Counted from the stretch's first letter, positions 34,147-44,104 are shown. The stretch is DNA of 64,000 bases from Yoonia sp. (GCA_029250945.1 JAQXEG010000009.1:203211-267210), one strand, 5' to 3'. Program-made: numbers and translations. The notes: generated by a model from the letters alone, not told the origin.

Positions 34147-34450
34147 AGGGTGTCTCCTTTGAACAATTATGGGCTTGATCGCCCTGCCCTGACATTGCGT
34201 GCAAATCCGCGCCTGCCGCCAGCGACCATGCTAAGTCACCGCAAAACCGGCGCAGGCTTGCCCGTCTGCCCCACTGGACCGGCTGGAAAATGCCCCCCCG
34301 CGCGCCTTTGCGGTTTTCGGCATTTATCCACCGCCAAGGCGCGGGAAACCGCTGATTGATGTCGCTGTGATCCAAGCCGTTGTCGCCGTCAGGCAAGGAA
34401 ATCATGGGCTGTCCAGCTATCGTCTGCTCAAGGGAACAAGGATAAATATC
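34147..34450. other. Gene-free stretch upstream of the Rieske oxygenase
   Basis: About 300 bases without a recognisable gene. A plus-strand frame is open from 34235 into the Rieske gene (track start 34367), but its residues match nothing I recognise and the Rieske gene has its own ribosome site. It probably holds divergent promoters for the EF-hand and Rieske genes. Confidence 0.4.
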
Positions 34451-35605
34451 ATGACCAATACGCATGCAGTGACCGACCTTTCTGTTGTTCGTCAACACAT
34501 TGAAAAGGCCCAAGGGCTGCCCAATGCCCATTACATAGATGACGCCGTCTTTGACGAAGAAAAACACAGCGTTTTGTTCAGTTCCTGGACGGGTTTGGCC
34601 GTGGCCGCTGATGTGCCCGAGATTGGCGATGCCAAACCGATCGAATTTCTGGGCATCCCCCTATTGTTGGTACGTGACCGCGACAATCAGGTGCGTGTGT
34701 TCCAAAACTCGTGCCGCCACCGTGGCATGATCCTCGTCTCGGAACCCAAAAAGATCGAAGGCGCGATCCGCTGCCCCTATCATTCATGGTGCTATTCCAC
34801 CGCTGGCAAATTGGTCAGTACACCCCATGTGGGCGGCGCAGGCCACAACACCCACGCCGCCATCAACAAAGATGATCTGGGCCTGACAGAGGTGCACAGC
34901 CATATCTGGTTCGACACCGTCTTTATCAACGTTGATGGCAAGGCCGACCCATTCGAGGTTGTGCATGCCGATCTGCTGGCCCGCTGGGCGGAATTTGACA
35001 AACCGATGTACCACGGCGGCGCCGAAAGCGCATTTGACCTAGAGGTCACGACCAACTGGAAGCTCGCAGTCGAAAACTATTGCGAAAGCTACCACCTGCC
35101 TTGGGTGCATCCCGGTCTTAACAGCTATTCCCGGCTAGAGGACCATTACAACATCCAAGAGGCGGGTAAATATTCCGGCCAAGGGACTCTTGTTTATCAA
35201 CAACTTAAGGGGCCCGATGACGCGGTATTCCCCGATTTTGACGGGCTGTCCGACACATGGGATACTGGCGCGGAATATGTGGCCGTCTATCCCAACGTTC
35301 TGCTAGGTGCGCAGCGCGATCATACTTTTGCAATCATCCTACAGCCCAACACCAAGACATCCACAACCGAACATATCCACCTGTATTACGCGCAGCCCGA
35401 CACATCCGAGGATATGCGCAGCCGCAACGCGCATCTGTGGAAGACCGTGTTTGAGGAAGACATCTTTGTCGTTGAAGGCATGCAAAAGGGACGTCACTCG
35501 CCGCTGTTTGACGGTGGCCGTTTCAGCCCCGCGATGGACGGCCCCACTCATAACTTCCACGATTGGGTCGCAGGCAAGGTGCAAGCCCACCGCGATGCAA
35601 GCTGA
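34451..35605 (+). CDS. Rieske [2Fe-2S] ring-hydroxylating oxygenase alpha subunit
   Basis: 384 residues from ATG 34451 (MTNTHAVTDL), with AAGGA eight to twelve bases upstream. Rieske cluster motif C88-x-H90-x17-C108-x2-H111 (SCRHRG, CPYHSW). The mononuclear iron site is in VENYCESYHLPWVHPGL, with a late acidic ligand region (FEEDIFVVEGMQ). The overall type resembles the glycine betaine/carnitine/choline monooxygenase group (GbcA/CntA-like) more than multi-subunit aromatic dioxygenases. No reductase or ferredoxin gene is near, so its electron donor must be encoded elsewhere. The substrate is open. Confidence 0.88.
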   Translation: MTNTHAVTDLSVVRQHIEKAQGLPNAHYIDDAVFDEEKHSVLFSSWTGLAVAADVPEIGDAKPIEFLGIPLLLVRDRDNQVRVFQNSCRHRGMILVSEPKKIEGAIRCPYHSWCYSTAGKLVSTPHVGGAGHNTHAAINKDDLGLTEVHSHIWFDTVFINVDGKADPFEVVHADLLARWAEFDKPMYHGGAESAFDLEVTTNWKLAVENYCESYHLPWVHPGLNSYSRLEDHYNIQEAGKYSGQGTLVYQQLKGPDDAVFPDFDGLSDTWDTGAEYVAVYPNVLLGAQRDHTFAIILQPNTKTSTTEHIHLYYAQPDTSEDMRSRNAHLWKTVFEEDIFVVEGMQKGRHSPLFDGGRFSPAMDGPTHNFHDWVAGKVQAHRDAS

Positions 35606-35807
35606 TCTTGATACCGCACTCTTGGACGCCCACGCAAATGGCGACCAGCGCGCACTTGTGACGCTTTATGCGCAAGCGGCAGATCAGGCGCACGACGTTG
35701 ATGCGGCCTGTTTCTATCTGACCCACGCTTATATCTTTGCGCTTGAATTAGGGCATCCTGAGACAGCGGATTTACACCGCCGATTGGCCACACACGGCCG
35801 CGTGTGA
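35595..35807 (+). CDS. Small helical hypothetical protein overlapping the Rieske gene
   Basis: 70 residues from ATG 35595, overlapping the last 11 bases of the oxygenase gene. Alanine-rich helices (DTALLDAHANGDQRALVTLY, AACFYLTHAYIFALELG, ETADLHRRLATHG) read like a short TPR/Sel1-type hairpin stack. The overlap implies translational coupling with the oxygenase. The track reports a longer artefact starting at 35307. Confidence 0.65.
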   Translation: MQADLDTALLDAHANGDQRALVTLYAQAADQAHDVDAACFYLTHAYIFALELGHPETADLHRRLATHGRV

Positions 35808-35866
35808 CCCCTTGCCCTTGGGCCGTGCGCCATGCACTGTGTAGCTTGACCAAAAGGACAAAAATC

Positions 35867-36808
35867 ATGGCACCCCGCAAAATTATTATCGACACCGATC
35901 CCGGCCAAGACGACGCGGTGGCGATCCTTCTCGCGTTGGCCTCGCCCGAGGATGTGACCGTTTTGGGCGTAACGGCGGTGGCGGGTAACGTGCCGCTGCC
36001 CCTGACGCAAAAGAACGCGCGGATCGTGTGTGAACTAGCCGGTAAGCCCGACACATTGGTGTTTGCAGGCTGCGATGCGCCACTGAAACGCAAACTGGTC
36101 ACGGCCGAGCATGTGCACGGAAAAACTGGCCTTGATGGCCCGCAAATGGCCGATCCTACGATGCCGTTGCAGGGCCAACACGCCGTTGATTTCATCATCA
36201 ACACCTTGCGCGCCCATGATATGGGCAGCGTCACGCTATGCCCCTTGGGGCCGCTGACCAATATCGCGACCGCATTTAACCGCGCCCCCGATATCATTGA
36301 AAAGGTACAAGAAATTGTGCTGATGGGGGGTGCCTATTTCCAAGTGGGCAACATCACACCTGCCGCAGAATTCAACATCTACGTGGACCCAGAGGCCGCC
36401 GAAATCATGTTCAAAAGCGGTGTGCCGATTGTCGTGCTGCCCCTTGATGTGACGCATCAGGCTCTGACGACCCGCCCCCGCGTTGATGCATTCCGCGCGA
36501 TGGGCACCAAGGTGGGTGACATGGTTGCTGCGTGGACAGATTTCTTTGAACGGTTTGATAAGGAAAAATACGGATCAGAAGGCGCGCCACTGCATGATCC
36601 CTGTGTCATCGCCTATCTGATCCAACCAGAGCTGTTCACAGGCCGCCACGTGAACGTGGAGATTGAGACGGTGTCAGAATTGACGCTGGGCATGACAGTC
36701 GCCGATTGGTGGCGTGTCACGGACCGCCCCGCGAACGCATTATTCATCGGTAATTTGGATGCCGAAGGGTTCTTTGCCCTGCTGGCTGGACGTCTGGCGC
36801 GCCTATGA
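35867..36808 (+). CDS. Inosine-uridine preferring nucleoside hydrolase family protein
   Basis: 313 residues from ATG 35867 (MAPRKIIIDTDPG) with AAAAGGA upstream. The calcium-binding and catalytic aspartate cluster is DTDPGQDDAVAI. Further family motifs are LGPLTNIA, IVLMGGAYFQVGNITPAAEFNIYVDPEAA and the C-terminal HDPCVIAYLI. Hydrolyses N-ribosyl bonds of nucleosides to ribose and base in the salvage pathway; base preference not determinable. Coupled to the following GNAT gene by an ATGA overlap. Confidence 0.93.
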   Translation: MAPRKIIIDTDPGQDDAVAILLALASPEDVTVLGVTAVAGNVPLPLTQKNARIVCELAGKPDTLVFAGCDAPLKRKLVTAEHVHGKTGLDGPQMADPTMPLQGQHAVDFIINTLRAHDMGSVTLCPLGPLTNIATAFNRAPDIIEKVQEIVLMGGAYFQVGNITPAAEFNIYVDPEAAEIMFKSGVPIVVLPLDVTHQALTTRPRVDAFRAMGTKVGDMVAAWTDFFERFDKEKYGSEGAPLHDPCVIAYLIQPELFTGRHVNVEIETVSELTLGMTVADWWRVTDRPANALFIGNLDAEGFFALLAGRLARL

Positions 36809-37254
36809 CCACAGCCATCAACCTAGCCGGACCAACCGATAATGATCAGCTTTTGTCGCTGGTGGCCCGCTACCACGAAGAACGCGGGCTGGACTACGAT
36901 GATCTGCACCGTGCACAAGTGACCGCGCCCTTATTAGAAGGCTCGCCATTGGGGGCAGTCTGGCTCATCGGCCCTGCCCGCGCCCCGCTTGGCTATGTGC
37001 TGGTCAGCTTTGGCTGGTCTGTGCCTTTGGGCGGCATGACCGGCTGGGTAGAAGAAGTTTTCATTCGCCCCTCCGTGCGTAATCGTGGGATCGGCACCGA
37101 AGTACTGCATGCCGTTGCGGTGTCATTGGGCCACGCAGGGTTGAAGGCATTGCAGGTTCGCGTGGACGACGACACCCGCCTTGCGCGGTTCTGTGAGCGG
37201 GTCGGGTTTGACACTGCGACCGAGGCCAAGATTATGACGGATACGCTTGCATGA
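36805..37254 (+). CDS. GNAT-family N-acetyltransferase
   Basis: 149 residues. Acetyl-CoA motif A is VEEVFIRPSVRNRGIGTEVL; motif B region VRVDDDTRLARFCERVGF. It overlaps both neighbours by four bases (ATGA at each end), so nucleoside hydrolase, GNAT and selO are one tightly coupled unit. Acceptor substrate unknown. Confidence 0.87.
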   Translation: MTTAINLAGPTDNDQLLSLVARYHEERGLDYDDLHRAQVTAPLLEGSPLGAVWLIGPARAPLGYVLVSFGWSVPLGGMTGWVEEVFIRPSVRNRGIGTEVLHAVAVSLGHAGLKALQVRVDDDTRLARFCERVGFDTATEAKIMTDTLA

Positions 37255-38648
37255 TCCCGTTTGACAACAGCTATGCCCGGCTACCTGCGCAGATGTTCAC
37301 GCGGCAGACCGCGACACCCGTGCGCGACCCCGCATTCATTGTGACCAATGCGCCTTTGGCCGCGACGCTTGGGATTGATCCCGCGTGGCTAACATCCGAT
37401 GCCGCACTTGCGGGTCTGTCGGGCAACAGCGTGATCGCAGGGTCCGATCCGTTGGCCGCCGCCTATGCGGGCCACCAATTCGGCAATTGGAACCCCGGCC
37501 TTGGCGATGGGCGTGCGGTTTTGCTGGGCGAAGTGGTTGGCACTGACGGCATCCGCCGCGATATCCAGCTCAAAGGGGCCGGTCGCACGCCCTATTCCCG
37601 TTCAGGTGACGGGCGGGCCGCACTTGGGCCCGTGCTCCGCGAATATCTAGTGTCAGAGGCGATGTATGCCTTGGGCGTGCCAACCACCCGTGCGTTGGCC
37701 GCGGTCACCACCGGCGATACCGTTCTGCGCGAGGAAGGCCCCCTTGCCGGCGCGATTATCACCCGCATCGCCCAAAGCCATATTCGGGTCGGCACATTTC
37801 AACTGATGGCAGCGCGCGAGGACACCGCCGCACTAAGCGCGTTATTTGAACAAGTTTTGGAACGGCACTATCCCGATGCAGACAGCCCCGCCGCGCTATT
37901 AAAGGCGGTGACCAAACGACAGGCCGAACTGGTCGCAAAATGGATGTCATTGGGGTTTATCCACGGCGTGATGAACACCGATAATGTGTCAATCGCGGGT
38001 GAAACGATCGACTATGGTCCGTGTGCGTTTATGGACGTGTATCACCCCGAAACGGTGTTTAGTGCGATTGACCAGCACGGGCGCTACGCCTACCAAAACC
38101 AGCCCCGCATTGCGGTTTGGAATATGGCGCAATTTGCAACGTCTTTGATCCCACTGATGCCGGATCAGGACAAGGCTGTTGAAGAATTCACAGCGATTAT
38201 CAACGCGTTACCAACCCATTATGACGCGGAATGGCTCCGCGTGTTCGCGGCCAAGATCGGGATTGCCGACCCGGTCGAAGATGATCGCGCCCTGATTGAA
38301 GACCTGCTGCGCATTATGCAGGACGGTGGATCTGATTTCACTGTCGCGTTTGCATATTTGAACGACAAAGATGCCAAAGATCATTTCACCGATCAGGCCG
38401 CTTTTGCCACCTGGCAGGCAGCGTGGCGCGCACGCAACCCCGATGCTGCACTGATGGCGCAGGTCAATCCGCAGATCATCCCACGCAATCATCAAGTTGA
38501 GGCCGCGATCAAAGCCGGCCAAGATGGGGATTTCGCGCCGTTCCACCGCCTGCTGGCCGCTGTCACCACGCCGTATGTTGCAGACGCGGAATTTAGCGCG
38601 GCACCTACGTTAGATCAGACGGTGCGACGGACGTTTTGCGGGACGTAG
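37251..38648 (+). CDS. selO: SelO-family protein AMPylase (YdiU/UPF0061)
   Basis: 465 residues. Pseudokinase-fold enzyme that transfers AMP from ATP to Ser, Thr or Tyr of proteins; linked to oxidative stress. Seen: AAAYAGHQFGNWNPGLGDGRA, DIQLKGAGRTPYSRSGDGRAALG, the inverted active-site region GFIHGVMNTDNVSIAGETIDYGPCAFMD, and the conserved C-terminal tail TVRRTFCGT. The Cys in FCGT is the position occupied by selenocysteine in some eukaryotic homologues. The 3' end overlaps the convergent EamA gene by 44 bases. Confidence 0.94.
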   Translation: MIPFDNSYARLPAQMFTRQTATPVRDPAFIVTNAPLAATLGIDPAWLTSDAALAGLSGNSVIAGSDPLAAAYAGHQFGNWNPGLGDGRAVLLGEVVGTDGIRRDIQLKGAGRTPYSRSGDGRAALGPVLREYLVSEAMYALGVPTTRALAAVTTGDTVLREEGPLAGAIITRIAQSHIRVGTFQLMAAREDTAALSALFEQVLERHYPDADSPAALLKAVTKRQAELVAKWMSLGFIHGVMNTDNVSIAGETIDYGPCAFMDVYHPETVFSAIDQHGRYAYQNQPRIAVWNMAQFATSLIPLMPDQDKAVEEFTAIINALPTHYDAEWLRVFAAKIGIADPVEDDRALIEDLLRIMQDGGSDFTVAFAYLNDKDAKDHFTDQAAFATWQAAWRARNPDAALMAQVNPQIIPRNHQVEAAIKAGQDGDFAPFHRLLAAVTTPYVADAEFSAAPTLDQTVRRTFCGT

Positions 38649-39522
38649 GGGGGCGGTTGATCAACACGATCCCCACCGCCACAAGGACAAGCGCTCCGAT
38701 CAGGTTCGGGCCGACATCCTCACCCAGCAAGAGCCAGCCGAGTGCCACGCTTAGCACCGGTGACAAAAAGCTGAACGATGCGACGCCGCTGGCCGGATAG
38801 ATCGACAGGAGCCACAGCCAGAACACAAAGCCCGCGCTGACCACGACAACGATCTGGAATGCCAGCCCCCACAGGTGGATTGGTGCCAGATCGCAGATAA
38901 GGTCGCCGAAAAAAAGTGACGCGATCAGCAAAACCGGCGCAGAAATTCCGATTTGCCAGATCAGTTGCATTTCTGGGCGGACCTTGGACAACGGTGACGC
39001 CTTGGCCAAAAGCGCCGTCACCGCCCAACCAATCGCCGCGCCAAGTGCAGCCAGATCGCCCCAGATGTTCGCCGTGCCACTATCGCGCGACAAGATCGCC
39101 CATGCCACCCCACACAGCGCAAACGCGAGGCCAAGCGCCTTATGCCCCGTCATGCGGTCCGATGGCACAAACCAATGGGCCAGAATGGCCATCCACAGTG
39201 GCATGGAATAGAAAATCACCCCTGACCGCCCCACTGTAGTTAGATCAAGAGCGATGAATAAGCATAAGAATTCAAACGCAAATATACCCCCAACGAGGAA
39301 GCCCCAACGTTTTGTGCCTTTGGTCCAGTCCAATCCGATCCCGCGCCAGCGCATATACGCATAAACGCAAATGACCGCACCGGCAGAGCGTAATCCTGCG
39401 AAAAACACAGGTTGCAAACCGCCATTCGTTACCTTGATCACGACCTGATTAAAGGCCAGCAAAAACGCAAAGCTGGTCAGTGCAACCGCACCGAAGGTAT
39501 CAATGTTTGTCTTCTTTTCCAT
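38605..39522 (-). CDS. EamA/DMT-family membrane transporter
   Basis: 305 residues with about ten hydrophobic helices in two EamA repeats, for example VALTSFAFLLAFNQVVIKV and GLAFQIVVVVSAGFVFWLWLL. VASFSFLSPVLSVALGWLLLGE is the typical end of the second repeat. A probable exporter of amino acids or other metabolites; direction and substrate inferred only from the family. Overlaps the 3' end of selO on the other strand. Confidence 0.9.
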   Translation of the reverse strand: MEKKTNIDTFGAVALTSFAFLLAFNQVVIKVTNGGLQPVFFAGLRSAGAVICVYAYMRWRGIGLDWTKGTKRWGFLVGGIFAFEFLCLFIALDLTTVGRSGVIFYSMPLWMAILAHWFVPSDRMTGHKALGLAFALCGVAWAILSRDSGTANIWGDLAALGAAIGWAVTALLAKASPLSKVRPEMQLIWQIGISAPVLLIASLFFGDLICDLAPIHLWGLAFQIVVVVSAGFVFWLWLLSIYPASGVASFSFLSPVLSVALGWLLLGEDVGPNLIGALVLVAVGIVLINRPPTSRKTSVAPSDLT

Positions 39523-39554
39523 AGCCGCCAGCTAGAGCCGCTGGCAGGCAGGTG

Positions 39555-40522
39555 TCAACTACCGCCGAGCTTCCAATCCCCATCGGACCAGAATGCGTGA
39601 AAGGCGCAGGCGAACATCACACCATGGGCCAGATCATTGCCCGCCGCATCCCGCACACGCACATTGGCCACGTCCCGCCTGTCGGCGATGCGCGCTGTGT
39701 CGAGCGCCGAGGCCTGACCGGCTGTCCACGACAGGGTCACACCATCCTCGGTCATTGTGCCTTCCTCTGCGAGGCGGGTGAGCGGCCATGCGGCATCCCC
39801 CACACGCACCACCCGTGCGAGTGCGTGGATATCGTGCGGCGGAACCTCTCCAAAATATAGGAACGGGCTAAATGAGCTGTCGTATTGCACATAGGGGTTC
39901 GCCCCATGGTTCCGCCCGAAATCGAGCATATTCATCACGAGCCCATCTGGGTTACGGGCGACGAATTTATCCCAGCTTTCCATCCACGACGGCAGCGTCG
40001 CAAGCTCTGTATCGGTGTGATAGCCGACGATGCCTGTACCGATGACCGGCTGCCACCAGCTTAGGGTTTCGCGGTCATACATGATCATGTCGGAATTGCG
40101 CAGCTTGCTAGAGACGCCAAACGAAAGCACCTTCATGTCGACGCGTCGGTCAAATGTGACCCCGGAATTACACAACGGGCAGAATGTGCCAGCGACGGGA
40201 ATATCGCCAATCGTGTCATTCAAAATTTCATGCCACGTGAGATGGCGGATCAGATAGGCGCGCGGTGTTTCACCTTCGATTTCGACGGTGATGACGGGTT
40301 CCCGCGGAGTCAAAAGCCCCTCTTACGCGACGGTGTGGAATGTCGGCGCATCAAGCGCGGGGATACCGTCCTTGGACGGGCCGCCCGACAGGATTTCAAC
40401 CCAGCTGGCCACATTCGTTTTCTCGAAATTGGTGTCGGGCCATTCATGCACCCAGAATTCAGGGCTGGCTACGGCCGTTGTGGCCGCGGTGCAGAGGGCC
40501 GCGATAAAAGGGAAAAGCGCAT
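39555..40522 (-). pseudogene. DUF3179 protein, broken by a stop codon and a frameshift
   Basis: The C-terminal 250 residues are open (track 39555-40313) and show DUF3179 features: IGDIPVAGTFCPLCNSGVTFDR, LRNSDMIMYDRETLSWWQ, FWSDGDWKLGG. The same frame continues upstream through TAA 40323-40325 (FHTVA-stop-EGLLTPREP) into EILSGGPSKDGIPALDAP, the usual N-terminal region. Further up, the natural start ATG 40522 (GGAGATACCCA site, MRFSLLS) lies in another frame, one base short of the mature frame (AALCTAATTAVASPEFW). So the gene carries one nonsense and one frameshift. The intact product would be about 322 residues and exported. Confidence 0.8.
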
Positions 40523-40574
40523 TGGGTATCTCCGGTGCGGTGTGACCAGAGTGTGCCCTGCCGCAGATAGGGTC

Positions 40575-40609
40575 GCATAGCCCCCTCGCACAAACGTGAG
40601 GGGCTATGC
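40575..40609. terminator. Hairpin downstream of the exported cyclophilin gene
   Basis: GCATAGCCCC / GGGGCTATGC ten-base stem with a 15-base loop, nine bases past the cyclophilin stop. On the plus strand it is followed by GGATTTTGTT; on the minus strand by no T run. Probably a weak terminator. Confidence 0.5.
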
Positions 40610-40617
40610 GGATTTTG

Positions 40618-41235
40618 TTACTGTGTGACGCGCACGGCGGCCATTTTGTCAGCCTCGCCCAGCACAGAACCGTTTGGCCCTGTTCCCAGCTTGATCTGGT
40701 CCACCACATCCAGGCCAGATGTCACCTCGCCTACGACCGTATATTGGCCGTTGAGGAAATCACCCTGCTGGAACATGATGAAAAACTGGGAGTTCGCAGA
40801 ATTCGGGCTTTGGCTACGGGCCATGCCGACGATACCACGGGCAAAGGGGGTTTCGCTAAACTCAGCCTGAATATCAGGCAGCTCGGACCCGCCCATACCG
40901 GCGCGGCTTGTGTCCGCGCCTTTGCCGAATTGAACGTCGCCTGTCTGCGCCATAAAGCCGTCGATCACGCGGTGAAACACCACGCCGTCGTAGCCGCCAT
41001 CTTGGGCAATCGACGTGATCTGAGCCACGTGAAGCGGTGCCAAATCTTCGAACAGGTCAATGACGATCGTGCCATTGGCCTGCCCTGCGACGTCAATTTC
41101 CAAACCGTAGTCGACAGAGGGATCATCCACTGGCAGCTCCATCGGGGTGTCTTCGCCGCCGCGGTTGGACAGGACATAGACAGTCCCCATCACCGCAGCA
41201 GAAGCCACCACCAAAGCCGACAGACGCTTAGACAT
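40618..41235 (-). CDS. Cyclophilin-type peptidyl-prolyl isomerase, exported/membrane-anchored
   Basis: 205 residues. N-terminal signal anchor (LSALVVASAAVMGTVYVL) then a cyclophilin domain: VFHRVIDGFMAQTGDVQFG, NSANSQFFIMFQ, LNGQYTVVGEV. Catalyses proline isomerisation in the periplasm. Overlaps the upstream cytoplasmic paralogue by eight bases, so they are co-expressed. Confidence 0.92.
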   Translation of the reverse strand: MSKRLSALVVASAAVMGTVYVLSNRGGEDTPMELPVDDPSVDYGLEIDVAGQANGTIVIDLFEDLAPLHVAQITSIAQDGGYDGVVFHRVIDGFMAQTGDVQFGKGADTSRAGMGGSELPDIQAEFSETPFARGIVGMARSQSPNSANSQFFIMFQQGDFLNGQYTVVGEVTSGLDVVDQIKLGTGPNGSVLGEADKMAAVRVTQ

Positions 41236-41734
41236 CTGCGGCCACTTTGACGCTGATCATACGGTCAGGGTTCGCCGGTGGCTCGCCCTTGGCGATGGCG
41301 TCGACATGTTCCATGCCAGAAATCACGTTGCCATAAACGGTGTATTGACCGTTCAGGAAATCGTTGTCTTTGAAGTTGATGAAGAACTGGGAGTTCGCAG
41401 AATTCGGATTCGCAGACCGTGCAGCGCCCAAAGACCCGCGTGCGTGTGGGATCTTGGAGAATTCAGCAGGCAGATCGGGCATGTCGGACCCACCAGTGCC
41501 AGCGCGACCAGGGTTATAGTCTTTTTCCATGTTCGCGTGCTGCACGTCGCCGGTTTGCGCCATGAAACCGTCGATCACACGGTGGAACGCCACATTGTCA
41601 TAGGCACCAGCGCGGGCCAGTTCCTTCATCCGATTGGTGTGCTCTGGCGCCACGTCGGGCAGCAGTGCGATCACAACGTCGCCGCCTGTCAGCGTCATGA
41701 TGATGGTATTTTCTGGATCTTTAATCTCGGCCAT
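41228..41734 (-). CDS. ppiB: Cyclophilin-type peptidyl-prolyl isomerase, cytoplasmic
   Basis: 168 residues, no signal. FHRVIDGFMAQTGDV, NSANSQFFINFKDNDFLNGQYTVYG and the N-terminal VIALLPDVAPEHTNR are cyclophilin motifs. Paralogue of the exported gene that follows; the pair probably arose by duplication with gain of a signal peptide. Divergent from pgk across 132 bases. Confidence 0.92.
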   Translation of the reverse strand: MAEIKDPENTIIMTLTGGDVVIALLPDVAPEHTNRMKELARAGAYDNVAFHRVIDGFMAQTGDVQHANMEKDYNPGRAGTGGSDMPDLPAEFSKIPHARGSLGAARSANPNSANSQFFINFKDNDFLNGQYTVYGNVISGMEHVDAIAKGEPPANPDRMISVKVAADV

Positions 41735-41866
41735 TTTGGGCTCCTGAATATGTCATTTCGTTGCGGTGTTACATATGGCGCAAATACCGGCGGGACAAGG
41801 CATCCGGTTGACCCCAGCCCGATTGTGCCGCAAGGAATGGCCAAATTGACAAAATGAGGTGCTGAT

Positions 41867-43045
41867 ATGGCTTGGAAGACGCTTGATGATATGGATCTGA
41901 ACGGCAAACGCGTGCTGGTGCGTGTGGATATCAACGTGCCGATGGAAAATGGTGAAGTTACCGACATGACCCGCATTTCCCGCATCGCTGATACCGTTTA
42001 CGATATCCAAGACGCGGGCGGCACCGTCATTCTGATGGCCCACTGCGGGCGTCCCAAGGGCAAAGTCGTTGAGGACATGTCACTGATCCACGTCGCCCCT
42101 TTTGTCGCTGATGAGCTGGGTGTGCCGATCACATTCGCCGACAGCGATTACCGCGATGCGGTAAAAGAGCTGAAGAATGAGGAGGTGCTGTTGCTGGAAA
42201 ACCTGCGGTTCAACCCCGGCGAAGAAGCGAACGACATGGCCTTTGCCAAGCGTTTAGCGACGTTGTGCGATGTCTATGTCAACGATGCATTCTCTGCCGC
42301 ACACCGCGCCCACGCCAGCACCCACGCGATTGCGACGCTGCGCCCGTCTTGTGCGGGCCGCTTGATGGCACAAGAGCTTTCTGCGCTTGAGGCTGCACTG
42401 GGCATGCCCAAGCGTCCTGTTGTGGCGGTTGTTGGCGGGGCCAAGGTTTCGACCAAACTGGACCTACTGGGCAATTTGGTCGGCAAGGTGGATCATCTAG
42501 TGATCGGCGGCGGCATGGCGAACACGTTTTTGGCCGCGCAAGGTATCAATGTTGGCAATTCCCTGTGCGAACATGATCTGGCGGACACGGCCCGTGACAT
42601 TCTGGCCAAAGCCGAAACCGCCGGTTGCGAAATCATCTTGCCCCGCGACATTGTTGTGGCCCACGAATTCAAAGCATGTGCCGAGAATGAAACACTAGCC
42701 CCCGACGCCTGCCCCGCTGATGCGATGATCCTCGATGCCGGCCCCGCGACAGTTGCTTATATCGAGGACGTCTTGGCCAATGCAAAGACGCTGATCTGGA
42801 ACGGCCCGCTTGGCGCGTTTGAAATCGCCCCGTTTGATGCGGCCACAAATGCAGCCGCCAAAGCAGCGGCGAAACTGACCAAGGCGGGCAAACTGACGTC
42901 CGTCGCAGGTGGCGGTGATACGGTTGCGGCCCTGAACCAAGCGGGTGCTGCGGATCGATTCACCTATATTTCAACCGCTGGCGGCGCGTTCCTAGAGTGG
43001 ATGGAAGGCAAGGAATTGCCCGGCGTAGCCGCACTTCAAAATTGA
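41867..43045 (+). CDS. pgk: Phosphoglycerate kinase
   Basis: 392 residues. Interconverts 1,3-bisphosphoglycerate/ADP and 3-phosphoglycerate/ATP. Motifs: [46 protein letters not shown], and the nucleotide loop [11 protein letters not shown] with [11 protein letters not shown]. Next gene fba, 86 bases on, has its own operator-like dyad. Confidence 0.96.
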   Translation: MAWKTLDDMDLNGKRVLVRVDINVPMENGEVTDMTRISRIADTVYDIQDAGGTVILMAHCGRPKGKVVEDMSLIHVAPFVADELGVPITFADSDYRDAVKELKNEEVLLLENLRFNPGEEANDMAFAKRLATLCDVYVNDAFSAAHRAHASTHAIATLRPSCAGRLMAQELSALEAALGMPKRPVVAVVGGAKVSTKLDLLGNLVGKVDHLVIGGGMANTFLAAQGINVGNSLCEHDLADTARDILAKAETAGCEIILPRDIVVAHEFKACAENETLAPDACPADAMILDAGPATVAYIEDVLANAKTLIWNGPLGAFEIAPFDAATNAAAKAAAKLTKAGKLTSVAGGGDTVAALNQAGAADRFTYISTAGGAFLEWMEGKELPGVAALQN

Positions 43046-43053
43046 TTGCGCTA

Positions 43054-43063
43054 ACGCTAGCGT
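43054..43063 (+). promoter_or_regulatory. Palindrome ACGCTAGCGT upstream of fba
   Basis: Perfect 10-base palindrome within GCGCTAACGCTAGCGTAACC, nine bases after the pgk stop and 69 bases before fba. Its CTAACGC/GCGTAA surroundings resemble the edd palindrome GTTAGCGCTAAC, hinting at the same or a related sugar regulator (inference). Confidence 0.4.
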
Positions 43064-43131
43064 AACCAGAATTGCGCAAATGCTATCTGCATTCTAAGGA
43101 CTTCGTATCAGTCATTTAGAAAGCAGGTCCC

Positions 43132-44022
43132 ATGATCAACCAAGCGCAATTTGAACAGGTGCAAGCAGGCAAAGGTTTCATCGCAGCATTGGATCAATCC
43201 GGCGGCTCGACCCCAAAGGCGCTGAAGCTGTATGGGATCGACGAAGACGTTTATACGAATGACGACGAAATGTTCAGCCTGATCCACCAGATGCGCAGCC
43301 GGATCGTGAATGCCGATGCGTTTACAGGCGACAAGGTTGTGGGCGCCATCCTGTTCGAGATGACAATGGACCGCGAGATTGGTGGCAAACCCGCCGCGCA
43401 GGCGCTGTGGGATGACCAAGGTGTCGTTCCATTTCTGAAGGTTGATAAGGGCCTGATGGATCCGCACAACGGCGTGCAGATCATGAAACCGATGGACGGT
43501 TTGGACACGCTGCTGGATCGTGCGGTCTCTGCCGGAATGTTTGGCACCAAGATGCGCTCTGTCATTTCTGCCGCAAATGCCGATGGCATTGACGCCGTCG
43601 TGGACCAGCAATTTGAAGTCGCCAAACAGATCATGGCCAAGGGGCTTGTCCCGATTATCGAACCAGAGGTGACGATTTCCATCGCAGATAAAGCCGCGGC
43701 AGAGGATATGCTGCTTGTTGCCCTGCTCACCCAATTGGATGCATTGGACGCGGACCAGAACGTGATGCTGAAGCTGACCCTGCCCGAGCAGCCGAACCTG
43801 TACTCCAAATGCGTAAACCATCCCCGTGTTGTGCGGGTTGTCGCGCTATCGGGTGGGTATTCTCGGCAAGAAGCAAACGCACTGCTTGCGCAAAATACGG
43901 GCATCATCGCATCCTTCAGCCGCGCATTGACCGAAGGTCTGTCTGCAGATCAGTCCGATGCGGCGTTCAATTCCGCCATCGCTGGCACGATCGACGACAT
44001 CTATTCGGCATCCATCGCATAA
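43132..44022 (+). CDS. fba: Fructose-bisphosphate aldolase, class I
   Basis: 296 residues. N-terminal [46 protein letters not shown] (Schiff-base region) and [12 protein letters not shown] are class I aldolase motifs of the roseobacter type. Cleaves fructose-1,6-bisphosphate to DHAP and GAP without metal. C-terminal [15 protein letters not shown] is conserved. Follows pgk and completes a lower-glycolysis pair ahead of the pdh operon. Confidence 0.95.
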   Translation: MINQAQFEQVQAGKGFIAALDQSGGSTPKALKLYGIDEDVYTNDDEMFSLIHQMRSRIVNADAFTGDKVVGAILFEMTMDREIGGKPAAQALWDDQGVVPFLKVDKGLMDPHNGVQIMKPMDGLDTLLDRAVSAGMFGTKMRSVISAANADGIDAVVDQQFEVAKQIMAKGLVPIIEPEVTISIADKAAAEDMLLVALLTQLDALDADQNVMLKLTLPEQPNLYSKCVNHPRVVRVVALSGGYSRQEANALLAQNTGIIASFSRALTEGLSADQSDAAFNSAIAGTIDDIYSASIA

Positions 44023-44104
44023 ATTCAAATTGGGGGATTCCCAAGGCGAATCAAATATGCGAATCTGCCTACAGCGTTCCCAAGAAACGCATTGAGGCAG
44101 AGCA

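Noticed and set aside
34070-34567. Minus-strand ORF of 165 aa over the Rieske promoter region
   Set aside because: Overlaps the start of the Rieske gene antisense and the EF-hand gene in the wrong frame; no family features.
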